Shown here: positions 48,301 through 60,627 of the stretch, piece after piece
Position numbering within the stretch: the stretch's first letter is position 1
Layout: every line of letters begins with the position of its first letter
From: Phycomyces blakesleeanus NRRL 1555(-)
Taxonomy: Eukaryota; Mucoromycota; Mucoromycetes; Mucorales; Phycomycetaceae
Direction of reading: 5' to 3'
NCBI RefSeq assembly: GCF_001638985.1
Contig: NW_017265138.1
Span: 930,001-994,000, forward strand
Length of the DNA: 64,000 nt
Position numbers and translations under genes: made by a program
Notes under the pieces: model-generated
The model's database searches: none
What the model was told of the DNA's origin: nothing
What the model saw: only the letters and a program-made list of their open reading frames with translations

Positions 48301-48380
48301 TTGATACCGAGGTTTTTAAAGAGCTCGATCTGGCTATTGGTCATCACAAAAGGAACTCTTCTAGTTCTACAATAGCATGA
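45323..48380 (+). CDS. Kelch-repeat membrane protein fused to a two-TM extracellular module
   Basis: Seven exons (45323-45984, 46044-46216, 46315-46347, 46424-46579, 46631-46919, 47003-47163, 47227-48380) join in phase to about 875 residues. Order: signal peptide (to about residue 33, VTSLFYLCAIKLAFGFY), kelch-like blades (KLYAYGGSF, KVYIYGGSEL, QIVYIGGIH, TIILYGGG), then a first membrane helix (VIAGITVGAVLLVIILGF). A second helix follows (CILVFLFLAYAVFSI), then about 250 extracellular-type residues rich in Cys and N-glycosylation sites, and a last hydrophobic segment (LGSVGGIISLMAFVQAWMF). A coiled-coil-like cytosolic tail ends the protein. The C-terminal layout (helix, large ectodomain, helix, tail) recalls P2X/ASIC-like channels in topology only; I see no family motif. 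It could be two fused genes, but the splice phases run through without a break. Start chosen at ATG 45323. Confidence 0.75.
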
Positions 48381-51332
48381 GATAATGGCTTTTACTGTAT
48401 TAATATAGCATAATAAATCAATAGAGATATAATTATGGTGGAGGTTTCTTTATTTTTTCTAAAGGATAAGAAAAATGTTTAAAGGTATGATAGAAAAACA
48501 AAAATAAAACAGATGGATTATTAAGACACTCCAATCACAAGTGACTATATAGCATAACATATATCATAGTACTTTTGTTAAGCTATGAATTGTGAGAAGT
48601 ATAATACAAATATTAAGTTATTGGCTTGAAGAGAAAATGATAGCAACTACTTGTTAGAATTATATTAGAAAGCCTATATAAATACATACATATACACATT
48701 TAGACATGTACGCACACTTGTTCAACAGTCCAAATTTAAAAGAGATATTACTGATGTGGCTTTGTTCATGGCTGAAGCCAAGATTAGGCAACACAAAGTA
48801 GTAGAATGTACTCTACCTAAACAGAAAGAGATATATGTATATATCAAGCGATCTAAAGTGCCCGACAAGAGTACTGAGAGATAGCTTGTTATAGTGATAC
48901 AAAAGAATATATTTGCCTTGTACAAGAAATAAAATAAGAAGGCCGGGACTTTTGTCTTTTGCCTTTTTTTTAGGCATATGGAAGTAATTTAGCTGTAGGC
49001 ATAACATAATAAGCCTTTCTTTTAACTAATGAAGTTTTGGCATATAGAGTCCTATAGTGAGTTGATTGGTATTTATCGAAAAATGCAGGTAACAACAATA
49101 ACTTAAAATCGATTGAATACTATGTTAATTGGATAGATTACTCAATAGATAACAGCCATTTGGTTCGATTAGATTATATTGTAAAGAGTAGAAAAAAAAA
49201 TTAGGGTACCCAAGTGATAGAATAATAGGAAAGTAGATTCTAGGCTCAAAGAATATTGTTTGAATTGTTACACTAACTCTTGTGTATAATATAATAAAAA
49301 CAGGGCTACATAATCAAGGGTTTTAAAGGTACTGTGGTCAAGCACCAAGATCCGAATCACATTTAAGTTGCTTGTTGTGTTCTTCACATCAATATGAGCA
49401 ATAAATCCAGAAAAAAGATCTAATTTATTGGCTGGTTAGAAGGATACAAAGATGATGTGGGAGTGGAAGACGGTTGGTTTTGAGGCTGCTTTGCATTGCT
49501 AGGGAGAGTATTGAGTAATTGGATTAAGTATGATATGATATGATATGCTATGCTATGTTATGATATACTTGATTCTAAAGAAATACAGACATAATAGATA
49601 TTAACTTTATGTGTTTCTAGATAAGTTCAGAATATACTTGTATAAACTACTTGGTCCTTGATCAAAGCCTTTATTTTATTTTATTTTTTTAAAAAGATGA
49701 TAATAATATCGCTGACTAGAAACTGTATGTTAAATACATTATATGATTTTCTCTCTTATGAAGTGCTTACCTTTATATGGTCAATTCTTATTGAGGTATA
49801 AATTTATAGAATCTAGGACGTTATCTAATTATACTCGAAGAAACTTTAGGCAAGTATATTCATTATCAAGCCAGTTCGAATTCTGGCTATATACGCCCTG
49901 AATATTGTTAAGCCTTTATAGAGAGAGAATGAAAACGCACGCATATACATAAATGCACTGAGAATCAGATAGAAAGAAAGAGAGAGAGAGAGCTGTACCA
50001 AAGTTTCTACTGACTGGACAATAAAGATTAGGTTTTGTTCCACTTAGAAATTCTTAATACTGCAGGATTTAATCTCTCTTGATGAATCAAAATACATTAA
50101 ATCACATCATAGGCTGCTAAAGTTTTGTGAAGACATTATGCTTAGAGAATTAATTTAAAATTTGTATTGGTTCATCTAGGCGCAGTAATAATAAGCAACT
50201 ACATGCATACATAAATAAGTGAATACATAAGCGAATACTATTGCATTAAATTAATTGGAGGTACAAAGGCGTTACCTATAAGATTTGTTTATGTGCTTAC
50301 TATGGCATCACATAATTGATGCCATGTAGTATTTATGAGACCAAGTATTATATTTTTATATATAATAAAAATCAAGGGGACTAAGAAAAACAACACACAT
50401 AGAAAGAGATTGTGCAGAATTTTGGATTCAAAACTATATCGATTTGATCTCTTCAGAATCAAATATATTCCTGCGATACACAGCATTTAATGGGTGTTGG
50501 CAAGATTTCAAGATATAATGTGTATCAAGAAAGGGCAAAGGAATCGATGGGGAACTAGAAGGTTAGTAATTCTTTAGCGAATAGTTGAATAGGCTCTAAA
50601 GAAATGCCAATGTTACAAATAGGAATATATATATATATATATTTATGTATTTGGAAGGCACTATACTATATTAAAGACTTGTACATCCTGGCTTTGGCTT
50701 TGGCTTTGGCTTCGGATTTAGTTTGAAGGTTGGTATAGAACACACATATTTTATACATACGGAAGAAGATAGAGAATATTAAAGGAATAAAGGAATAGTC
50801 TATTGATTAAATGATCATCACAATTATTTGAAACGACTTGAATTAAAGATGCTAAAATGCATTTGTTTTAAAAGAAGAAGAGTCTAATTTTTTTTATTTA
50901 GTTTTGCTGCTGTTGATGATGATGATTCTGGTGGTTATGTGGTTTGCATGGCTTATCTGTAATCTATTTTGAACAATTAGGTTCGAAATGGTTTAGTTTA
51001 ACATATCCAGGAGTTTGTATGTATATATGCATGTCTAGCCCTATTACTGTAACATTTTTTTTTCTCTACTGTCTTTGTAGATCGTCAAATTGATACGAGA
51101 AGGCTAATCTTTGACAGAGAATTGATATTTTACATTGATCTCAATACACACATACATACCTCAAATCAATTAAAAATAAAATGGCGGTGTGGATTTTGGT
51201 ATTATTCTTTGTTTGATCTGGCATTCCTGAACAAAGATAGACTTACTGGTAATGTAGCCCCAGATAAAGAGAGTTTACGATCTTGGCTGCACGTTTAGAG
51301 CTATGATCTCATTCAGCTTATTCTCTTTTTCT

Positions 51333-51425
51333 TTTTTGTTTAATGGCTTGTCATTTTGTACTTCTTTTTTTACCCCATAAAAAAAAATTAGAAGAAGTAC
51401 AAAATGACAAGCCATTAAACAAAAA
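51333..51425. repeat. Long perfect hairpin, 34-bp arms
   Basis: Arms 51333-51366 and 51392-51425 are exact reverse complements (core GGCTTGTCATTTTGTACTTC) with a 25-nt loop. This could template a small-RNA precursor or be a minimal inverted-repeat remnant. Confidence 0.9.
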
Positions 51426-52700
51426 TGATGAAATTATGGCTTTTGAATATGCTTCTGAGTTCAGTACCAACAAGTTTAACTTTTTCTTGGTTTATTTATT
51501 TAACATAGTCTCTGTCGATGATTCCAGAAGCATTACTTGTGGATATCATTAGTATAGAAATTCTTTCTTTATAGGCAAAAGCTTGGAACCTTCTCCACAG
51601 CCTATCTATACATAATATACTAGAGTATGAAGTCTGTCTTATCCGACAGAAATTCCTGCCAAAAATCATCATTGTCCGATACAAGTTACCTTCACATATC
51701 TGTAACATATATGTAACATATTTGGTCTCTCCTTTTCCTTATAAAAAAATTAACTTAATAAGAGTGTCACAGTACAAGGTCAACCAAAACACCAAAAACT
51801 CTTTTTTTTTTCTTTCTTTATATATATTATATAGTATATGCTTGTTTGCCTTTCAGGATCGGAATGTCTTGTATCCCCCTTTCTTTCTTTTATTTTCTGT
51901 ATTGACGTCACATAGAAAATAGCCAAAGATAACCCTTGCTTTCTTATAGTACAGCAAGGAGTTCTTTTATTTTTATATGTAAAGAATCTTAAAAGGTCAA
52001 AAGCATCTAAACTTTACAGCAAAGGGGTGATGAAATAGTCTAGACCCCTTATACTTCCCCTTTACTATCATTTTATATATACTAGCTGTTTCCAAACTAA
52101 ACAAAAAAAAACGATAGGTTGGTTCATTCTTCCAAATATATAATTAAGAAATTATGATACTCCCCATACATTACTATCATTTTCTTTCTTTTCTCTCTTT
52201 AGAAAGAAGCAGAAAAACATGTTGTTTCTATAGTACTTTCTTTGCTTCTTCTTGTTTTGGTGTTTAAAGTCCTAAGATCCAGTACATTTCTTGTACAGAC
52301 ACCAAGGCTGGTCTAATGTTGGTTTCTTGCTGTTTCTGTTTAAAGGAGAAGCAAAAGGGTGTGTGTGTGACTTTTTTTTGGGGAACAGAAAAAATAAATA
52401 ATTTTAGATGCAGAAAGTGTTGTAGGCGGGGTTGAAACTTTACTCACCAAGAAAAAGAGGGGTTTTTTTTTTTCTTGTTTTATCTATGTGCATCTTTTGT
52501 CTATTACTCATACAGAGGAGCTGTAAAATTACTATATTTGCAATCAATAGTGAAAGAAATTGTTTATTAGTCAGATTTGCTTTACAAGATAGCCTATAAC
52601 TCATCGATAAATACTATTAAAAGATGTAATATTTAGAATTAAATCAAATCTACAAGATCAAAGGAAATCAATTGAATTGAAATGAAAACAAATGAAGGAA

Positions 52701-52723
52701 GCCCTAGCCCTAGCCCTAGCCCA
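52701..52723. repeat. Interstitial CCCTAG run
   Basis: About four GCCCTA / CCCTAG units. It is one base per unit away from the fungal telomere repeat CCCTAA and too short to be more than suggestive. Confidence 0.7.
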
Positions 52724-53690
52724 GATACGCTATCATTGTCCTTTTTGATTTTGGCTGACTGCTTGATTTGACTGGTCTAAATATTGTTATTTTGGGATAT
52801 ACGAGTAGTTGGTGTCGCAGTGAATTACAAATTATTGGGAATCACCCAAACCCCATAAGTTGGCCCTTTTTTTTTTTCTTCTTCTTCTTCTTGGTTATTT
52901 TATATACTCATCAAAAATAGTATTATGTGCATACACAGACTCCGGTGTTGAAAGTTAACCAATTAAAAGAAGCCAAAAGAATAATAAAAAGACCTATTTT
53001 GATGGCCACTGACTACAAGGATAATCAAAATTAACAAAGAAATAAGGAATATTGATATTAGTGGCAGTGGTTTTCGTAATCGATTTAATATCAAGTTAAA
53101 TTAATAATCCTAAAAAAAATCCCTTTGATAAGGTTATTTATTTATTAATTAATTAATTAACTCTTTTTTATTTGGTCAAAAAGATACGAAAGATCTTATC
53201 CAATACCAAATAACATTGGGTTGACTTGCGAGACATTTTGCTGGATAAACATACTTCTTGTAAACCAGAAAAGCTTCTTTATCAATCATATATTGATTTC
53301 AATCCAAATCGAATCAAATAAGATGGGATATTTCTAAAGGGGAAAGTATCTCCACTGTAATATTGTAGATCTTTGTCTTGCATTTTGTCTTTTTGCCTTG
53401 TAGTTTTTGTGGTTATCCTATAAGGTAAATCAGCTCCCCTTGCCCCTCCCACCCTTTTGGTCTTTGGCCTCTACTATTGCTATTACTAATGCTATTTCTC
53501 TTTGTCTCCCCTCTCTATATACGTCTCTATATCCATATTTTTTTTTATCCCTGTTTTCTAGAAACAAAATTATTATTATTATTATTAAATAAACAGACCT
53601 TTATATTTAAATATAATTGTGTGTGTGTATATAGATCTATGCATGCAACTATGTATATTGTGTATATGAGAAATAGTGAGAGTATGGAAT

Positions 53691-56600
53691 CTAGGTTGAT
53701 GTAAATAATCGAAGAACAAGATACATCATTGATCCAATAAATCTAAAGGCTGACAAACCAGCATTCACCCACAAGATCACCGACATATAAGTAGTTCCTA
53801 CCGACTCCACATATATCGTACTAAACGGCGTCGATGTAACGAATGCCACCAAAAGCGCATTGGATGCTATCCAAGCCAACACAAGGTGTGTTCTAAATGA
53901 TCGGTGGTAGTCTTCCTTGCTCTTATTCCCGGATCCCTAGATAGATTTTATTTTAGAGTTTATGGATTTGTTCTTATCGGAATACTAAGCAAATACAACC
54001 TGGTTTTATCTTATCTTTTATTTTATTTATTTTGATGATTACCTTTTCAATTGGTACTTTGGCATCCAGTGTCAATAGTGCTTCTTCAAATTCAATATTA
54101 ACGTCGCGTTGTTCGGCAGGTAGCTCAACCTCGACTGTTTGTTGTTTGTTGTCCGAGACCTTGACCACACCCAGATCTTTAGCTACACTATTATCCCCCT
54201 TTGTTCCCCAACTATTATCATTATTAAGAAAATGATGGCAATAAAGAGTCAATTGGCTTGTTCGATTAGACTTTTCTTTTTCTTGTTGAAATACCTGACA
54301 TCATGGGTATTACAAAATGCATAGATGTTTAGAATGTTGACATAACCAGGTAGTAGGAGCAGATATGGCAAGAAGCTGGTAAACATGTGCCAAGGCTGTC
54401 CGTACAACAGACTCGATACAAAGTAGAGTCCATAAGTGGCAGCCAGAGACACAATCATGTTTCTTAGACCAGTGTTCTCAAACACCAACCCCACATTAGT
54501 ATTCAGGCTGTTTGTCCAACCGATTGTCTCGGAAGCATTCTGAATACCCTTGTAGATGACCCACGATGAAGCAAACATCATGTAGCACATTATCACCGAG
54601 AACGCAATCAAGGATCCAACAAACAGCCATTTTGAACTATAAAAAAAAAGACAAATTGATAGTCAATAACTCTATTACTAGATCATTCTGGGGTGTAATA
54701 CACACTATATATATATATATAACGTACCCTTGGGGTCTATTTCCCATTGAGCAAATGAAGAGCAAAAATATCAAAAACATGTAAAAGTATCGGAGCATGT
54801 CAAAGATCCTTGCTCCCCAACCTTGACCGAATGGATCCACATCAGGGTTGGCTAGACTCTTTGTGATAAAGTAGAATGTGATATAGAAATTGCCCTATTA
54901 AAACGATAACAATTATATTTTTAGTTCATGTTTTTGATTGATTGGTCGATTGATTAATATTTTTCTAATACTTTGGCTGATGCTTACAATGGTTAGCCAA
55001 CTAAAAATCAGGTTTATGACATTATAGATTCCCTCTATGGACAAGAGAAATACACGGGTGAATGAATGGCGGCTGGTCCAGATTGATTTGAAATGCCAGA
55101 GACCATAAACACCGGCAAAGAAACTTCCGTTGAGCCACCGGCGTCGCTGTGAAATAAACTCTGCCAATTGGTCTGGTACGTCAGTTTCAGCAAACGCACT
55201 GTTACAGTAGTGCAACAGCCAGCGTTCGTTTCTTTTGGCCACTAGTTCAAAGCACAGGATACGGTCTTCTGCCAGATACATATTGGCCTCAAACAGTCCC
55301 GACTTCTCATCAGCACCGTCTTGCGAGCCCAAGTTTTCGCCCTTGAAATATTTTTCGAGCGGGCCGTGACCATTGATGTCATTGAGAAGAGCCTGGTATC
55401 GGTAGGCCGAAAAGGCACCTGGTAAGACAGAGATATATCCAAATACACTCTCAAGGGGTTTATCAAGAATGTTGGACATCTTGTACTCAAAGTTCTGTGC
55501 GGCGACCAAAGGATTCAAGAGATATGAGAACACGGGACCAAGCATGGCTCGAATCTCCCCACAGGCACCCCCGACATTGGGGTTTCGATCAAAAGTCTTC
55601 CAGAGTTGGTAGATACTCGAGTATCCAGGACGGGTTCCGACATCCAGTAAGACACAGATGTTGGGTTGCAAAAGTGGCCCAAACGCGCTAAAAAACCATC
55701 GATGGGAATTAATCTTTTTGGCATTTTTTTCCTTGAGGCAAAACATAATCTGTACAGGCACAATGCCCTATCAAAATAAATAAATAAATGAATAAATATA
55801 GAGATAGACATATAGACGGATAAACAGATATTAATGATAAGCTACCAATCAAGGTTTAATTAATCATAGCTGCAGGTACAACGCACCTTGTCGATGCCTT
55901 TTAGTTTAAGCTCTGGATCGATGGATATTTGTGTGGTAAACTAACAAGAAATAAAGTCATATGTACACAGCTTCTTGTTTGTATTATATGTACATGTGTG
56001 CAGTTGTGTACCTCATATATGTGTGCAGTTACATGCTTATTATCAACCATGTTCTTTGCAATGCCTGACTGATAGACCCCCATGGATGCCAATACACTCA
56101 GCACACGCTTATTGATGATCTTTCGGCCGTCTGCCACAATCGAGACCACCACCTTTTTCCAGCCGTCAGGTCCCCACATTGAAGAGTTTTGCAGACTACA
56201 GAGATGTGCAATGTTCTTCATAACTCCGTGCATAGTACGTGTGAATAAGATTTCATCTTCCTAAGTTCTTAAATGAGTCTCGCGCATAAATGTATTATCA
56301 AATAAAGAAATAATTAATGAAATCCTTTAAACAAAGAATAAAAGCTAATCAAGAAACTGACCAAGTAACCAAGTAACTAACGAAGTAACTGGGTAACTAG
56401 GTAACTAAGTAACTAGGTAACTAGGTAACTAACAACAATAATGCTTATAAATAAGTTAAATTAAATAATTAAATAAACAAACAAACAAATAAATCATTAT
56501 ATTATATTATGTTATGTTATGTTATGTTATGTTATATTACATTACATTGTACATTGTCATCACAATAAACAGTTCGGTCTGTCTATTGTAAAGCTGTGGT

Positions 56601-57639
56601 CGAAGGGTGTATCCTCGGGATTGGAAATCGTCAGGCTCGCATGTGGCGGCTGTATATCGCATGGTACTAAATTCCTCTTCCTTGCGCGCGACTGCCTTGA
56701 GTAGCCGATCAGGGACTGGGCAGTCCAGGACAAGGTTTCCACGGGTGAGCTGGATACGTCGAGTGGCGTAACGACGGGATTTAGGGACTGTTACTGGATG
56801 AGATTTAAGGGTCTGCTGTTGATGTTGAGGTGAAGACTCTACCAGGGTCGTGACAGAGGCACGGCCAGGATTCTGTAGACCAAGCGATTCATCGGTCGGC
56901 CGTGGTGTGTGGCTAGCAGCAATTGGGGCTGAAAAGTATGGTATTCGGGACGAGAAGAGGTTACGGGATGTCGAGCGAGCTGGCTGCTGTTGGTGCTGCG
57001 GCTGCGGCTGCGGCTGTAAGTGTGTATGAGGATTAGGATGAGGATGTGGCTGTGGCTGTGGCAGGGGAGAATTAGAGGATGAAGAATGAATCGGAGGATG
57101 GCGATCTCCAGGGTCTGTGCTGTTGACACCTGAAGGAGAGCCATTCTTCAGGGTCATTGATCGTGTTTGGGGATGTAGTAGTGGAGAAGATGTATTTGAG
57201 TGGCGTTGGTTGTAAATCTGTTGGATCAGACTGCGTTCTTCGTTTGTTGGAGGACTACTAGAGTTCTTCCCAAAAAGCATTCCCATCCATCCCTCTAGAA
57301 TGCCTTGAGATCCGTTTGACTGTGCCATTTGGTTCTTTAAAGAAGAGTATCGACGAATTAAGCAAAATAGGCTTGTATTTACTGAATCCAATGAAAAAGA
57401 AAAAATTTAAATAATAATTAAGCAATTAAGAGTGGCAAATGTATATATATATATATATATGATATATATGTGTGTGTGTGTGTTGAATAAGAGCAAGAGC
57501 AAGAGCAAGAGCAGGAACAAGAGGTAAAAAATAAAAAAAGGGCTCTAACCTGCTCTTCTTGTTCTTGTACTTGCTCTTGTACTTGTACTTGTACTTGTCG
57601 TTGTTGTTGTTGTATCCTATTTAATACACTTTTCATCAT
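53691..57639 (-). CDS. Chitin synthase (class I/II type)
   Basis: Nine exons (57639-57550, 57334-56546, 56260-56012, 55940-55887, 55767-54988, 54894-54728, 54636-54295, 54211-54043, 53936-53691) give about 961 residues. A disordered Gln/Pro/His-rich N-terminus leads to a GT2 catalytic region: [21 protein letters not shown], the acceptor-site [10 protein letters not shown] and the processivity motif [11 protein letters not shown], all intact. About six membrane helices follow (for example [37 protein letters not shown]). The enzyme polymerises UDP-GlcNAc into wall chitin at the plasma membrane. The short first exon (QVQVQVQEQ) joins the second in phase. If it is not used, translation would begin at ATG 57328. 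No myosin or cytochrome-b5 domain, so not class V/VII or IV. Confidence 0.95.
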
Positions 57640-57874
57640 CTTTTTTAGTTACTTTTTTTGCTGAGTTTATGATCCAAGTCTTTTTTATTTTTATATAAAA
57701 AAAACATAATAATCATAATAATAAATTGCCTTTCGTAGCATTGTTTTTGGCCAATTTTGAACATCATTGTTTTCACTCTCTCCTCTTTTAAATAAAAATA
57801 AAATAAAGACAGTTGTATACACAGATATACATATAAAGAACAATACTAAACATCAAACATAAAATATAAAAGAC
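57640..57874. promoter_or_regulatory. Divergent promoter: chitin synthase (-) and EXD2-like gene (+)
   Basis: 235 bp between opposing start codons, AT-rich with pyrimidine tracts around 57770-57790; no gene. Confidence 0.5.
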
Positions 57875-59033
57875 ATGCCAGCTGAAAAAGTGGTTGTCAT
57901 GCCGAGTCGAAAGACTAATGAAGTCTATGAAAACTGGAAGGTCTATTCAATCAATGACAAACTAATGTTCCGCTGCAATGCGCAAGTATATAGATAAATA
58001 ATTATTCAAACCGATTAATTAGTCTGAATAATGAATCAGTCAAGACAACACCAGTATAATTATTTATTTGCTTTAATAATATTGTTTAGTAAAAAGGCTC
58101 AATGGTACATGAGTCGTAAATTGGCAAATCCTCATTCGAGTCATGCAAAGGCGATCCAATTGACCTTTGAGGCAAAAGGCCAAGGTCATTCGGCTGATGA
58201 CTATATGGTTGAGGATCGAGTCAATAGTTGTGTTTCATGTGATGCAAGAGATGGTTTGACAGTTCATCATGTAGGCAAGTAATAAAATAAAAAGAGGTTC
58301 AAGTATGATGTAATAAGATTATAATGTTTGGTGTTGAATAGTGCCAGACATGTATAGACGTTGGATGCCATTAGTAATTAAATCAAAATCAGTAAGTGAG
58401 TGGTCGTTTTCAGTGTTATAAATTATCCTGTTAATGTCAATTTCATTGTTATAATCTGCTTGCCTGTTTGTTTGTTATTTGTTTGTTTGTTTAATGTTAA
58501 TGTTAATGTTAATACTAATATTAATTCTGGTGATTAAGAGTAGGGATCTATTGCTTCTGTGCAAGATATGCCACGATGGTTATGAAGGACATGCTCTGAA
58601 ACTCAAGAAACAATTGGTCAAAAAGTATGATATTGCACTAGAGGGAAAGGGATGGATTCAGAGACCAGACTACCGAGCTGCCCGTAAGGCTGCAGCCGCC
58701 CTTCTCCGTGCACCTGAAAAGATCCCTCAGTCCAGAATAGAAGAGCTTACAACGACCGTGGACTCGTTTGCAAAAGGGGAAGGCTGGACAGATCTTAAAT
58801 GGACAGATATCCTTAGCAAGTGCTCTGAGCTCAAGGATACTTTCCAAGGCCCTGATTTTGTTGAACACGGAGAATGTGTTGTCGGACAATTGATGCAAAA
58901 CACAAACGACAGAGGACGATGGCCAGACCTTGAAGAGTTTGTAAAACAATGGCGCCAACATTTTCTGGACCACTTGAAACCAAAGTTCCTCAGTTCAAGG
59001 TGGACTGTTGATGGGGATATCTACACTGCTTAA
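57875..59033 (+). CDS. EXD2 C-terminal-like protein (HNH-like Cys/His domain) without the exonuclease domain
   Basis: Four exons (57875-57985, 58097-58274, 58342-58391, 58539-59033) give 277 residues. The first half matches the region that follows the 3'-5' exonuclease domain in animal EXD2: VYENWKVYS, AQWYMSRKLANPH, then CVSCDARDGLTVHHVVP and LLLLCKICHDGYEGHA. The paired CxxC motifs plus HH are the layout of a zinc-bound HNH-like fold. The C-terminal 130 residues are helical and charged. No DEDD exonuclease core is present in the model, nor upstream in the 235-bp gap, so the domain stands alone. The second intron must start with GC (GCAAGT at 58275), since no GT donor keeps the phase. Confidence 0.75.
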
Positions 59034-60627
59034 TCTAGTACACAATACATAGATAGATAGATACAGAGATACAGAGATAGATATATAGATGCAGGTGTAT
59101 GCAAATATGCAGAGTTCATCTTACTTTTTTTTTCTTTTCTTTTCTTTTACAGATATACATTCTTTTCTCTTTTTTTTTCTTTTTCTAAATGTTTCTTTTT
59201 ATGGGGGCTATTGGTTCCAACAACACCAAGAAGAAGCAGAAGAGGCATAAGAAGGATATTAGTATCCGTCATCTTCATCGTCATCATAAGCATAACTGTA
59301 ACCATAATTACAAGCATAATTACCATAAACATTTTTTTGCTAGTGTTGGAATTGTATATAAATAATATTCTCTATTAACATTTTGTTTTTGGTTGGGGAG
59401 CCCTCGAGGTTAAGATCTAGAAAGGAATCAACTTGGACTCCTTTGAAGATTACAAGATGACCGGAAATTTAGTTTTCCCCAAATATTCTAGAATCCAAGC
59501 GATCTTTTATATCATAATTTTGATTTTGATTTTGGTTTTGGTTTTGATTCTGATAAATTATTGCAGAAAGAAAGCAAGCAAGAAAGTGCAAAAAAAAGGA
59601 GGGGTCAAAAAAGACTATCTATTGTATAGTCCAGGGATTGCATCTATGTATGTATGTAAAGATACATATACATACATACATATATGTAGTCTGTAGTCTA
59701 TCGCATGTAGTATATAGTATATTTGTTTATATATATATGATGAGTTTGATCAAATAAGCCATATATTTAATAGTAAAAATCAATTGATCAATTGATTGAC
59801 TGATTGACTGATTGATCAATGGGCTAAAGTATAATAAGAATACTAAATACAACTTCTTTAATTTATTTATACAATATATAAATAAATCATTAAGAAAAAG
59901 AGAAAAATAAAGGTAAAGATGAGGCTATAGGGCTATAGGGCTTTTGATTATCTTGTATTGTTTTACCAAGCACAAGGGTTGGCTATGCTTTCCATGTGAA
60001 TGCAAATATATATATATATTGAATTTATCTTTGAGAATGCAACAAAATGCCGAATTATTATTGTACGTTATATTGAACTACTAATCTTCAGGCTCTATAC
60101 TATTGACTTGGTGACACTCATATAACAAAAGAAAAACATGTACTACACTATAGATAATGACGCTATCAGTAATCAACCACAGAATATATATTTGTGTCTT
60201 TCTTATTCTTCTATTTTGGTCTTACTCCTTTATGAACTATGTGTATGGCTGCTTGTTGTTGTGGTATGTGACAAGAAGGATCTTCTTGATTTTTACTATA
60301 CAATTATAATTATATGGGTATGATCTTTATAGGAGAAAAAATAATTTATAATACAAAAAAATAAAATAAAATAAAATCTAGCTCAGCCCAAGCATGATCT
60401 GAACAAAGACCATTTTACCTGTCACTTGTCTTACTCCTACAACGGCATGACTCCGATTCAATCCTAAAAAAACAGTGCCATGTGAAAAGGGGAATCGGTT
60501 AATTCTTTTCTCCCTTGTCATTGTCTATATAACACAATTTGCTGCTTGTTCTGTTTCTTATTCTTATCATAATTTTTATTTATTTTTTATTTTATTTTAT
60601 TTTATTTAATTTTATTTAATTTCTTTA
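59034..60627. other. Intergenic stretch, one doubtful short His-rich ORF
   Basis: Mostly AT-rich. 59201-59365 (+) is a 54-codon ORF with more than ten His and many Lys (HLHRHHKHN), but the DNA is a CAT/AAG/AAC triplet-like repeat and it may be chance. An 80-codon open stretch near 59450-59696 encodes one hydrophobic segment and is equally doubtful. TTTTATTTTA-type pentamer runs (60585-60620) precede the hydrolase start. Confidence 0.4.

Larger units (their letters stand above)
48381..53690. other. Second gene-poor stretch
   Basis: Over 5 kb without a supportable gene. Contents include a GGCTTT hexamer run (50693-50720), a long hairpin (listed), a CCCTAG run (listed) and a TAAT run (53145-53160). 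A short minus-strand open segment (51708-51496) ends in GIIDRDY, which resembles the last conserved motif of dUTPases often carried by LTR elements. This is too little to call. Confidence 0.5.

Noticed and set aside
52701..52723. CCCTAG run as an internal telomere or chromosome-fusion scar
   Set aside because: Only about four units and not the exact telomere hexamer; simple repeat is enough.
4436..57639. A polarity gene cluster (DYRK, SLA1, RAP1/RSR1, chitin synthase)
   Set aside because: Genes are far apart, on both strands and interspersed with unrelated functions; chance grouping is sufficient.
59201..59365. His-rich mini-protein (metal-binding peptide)
   Set aside because: DNA is triplet-repeat-like and there is no conserved context; kept only as a note in the intergenic entry.
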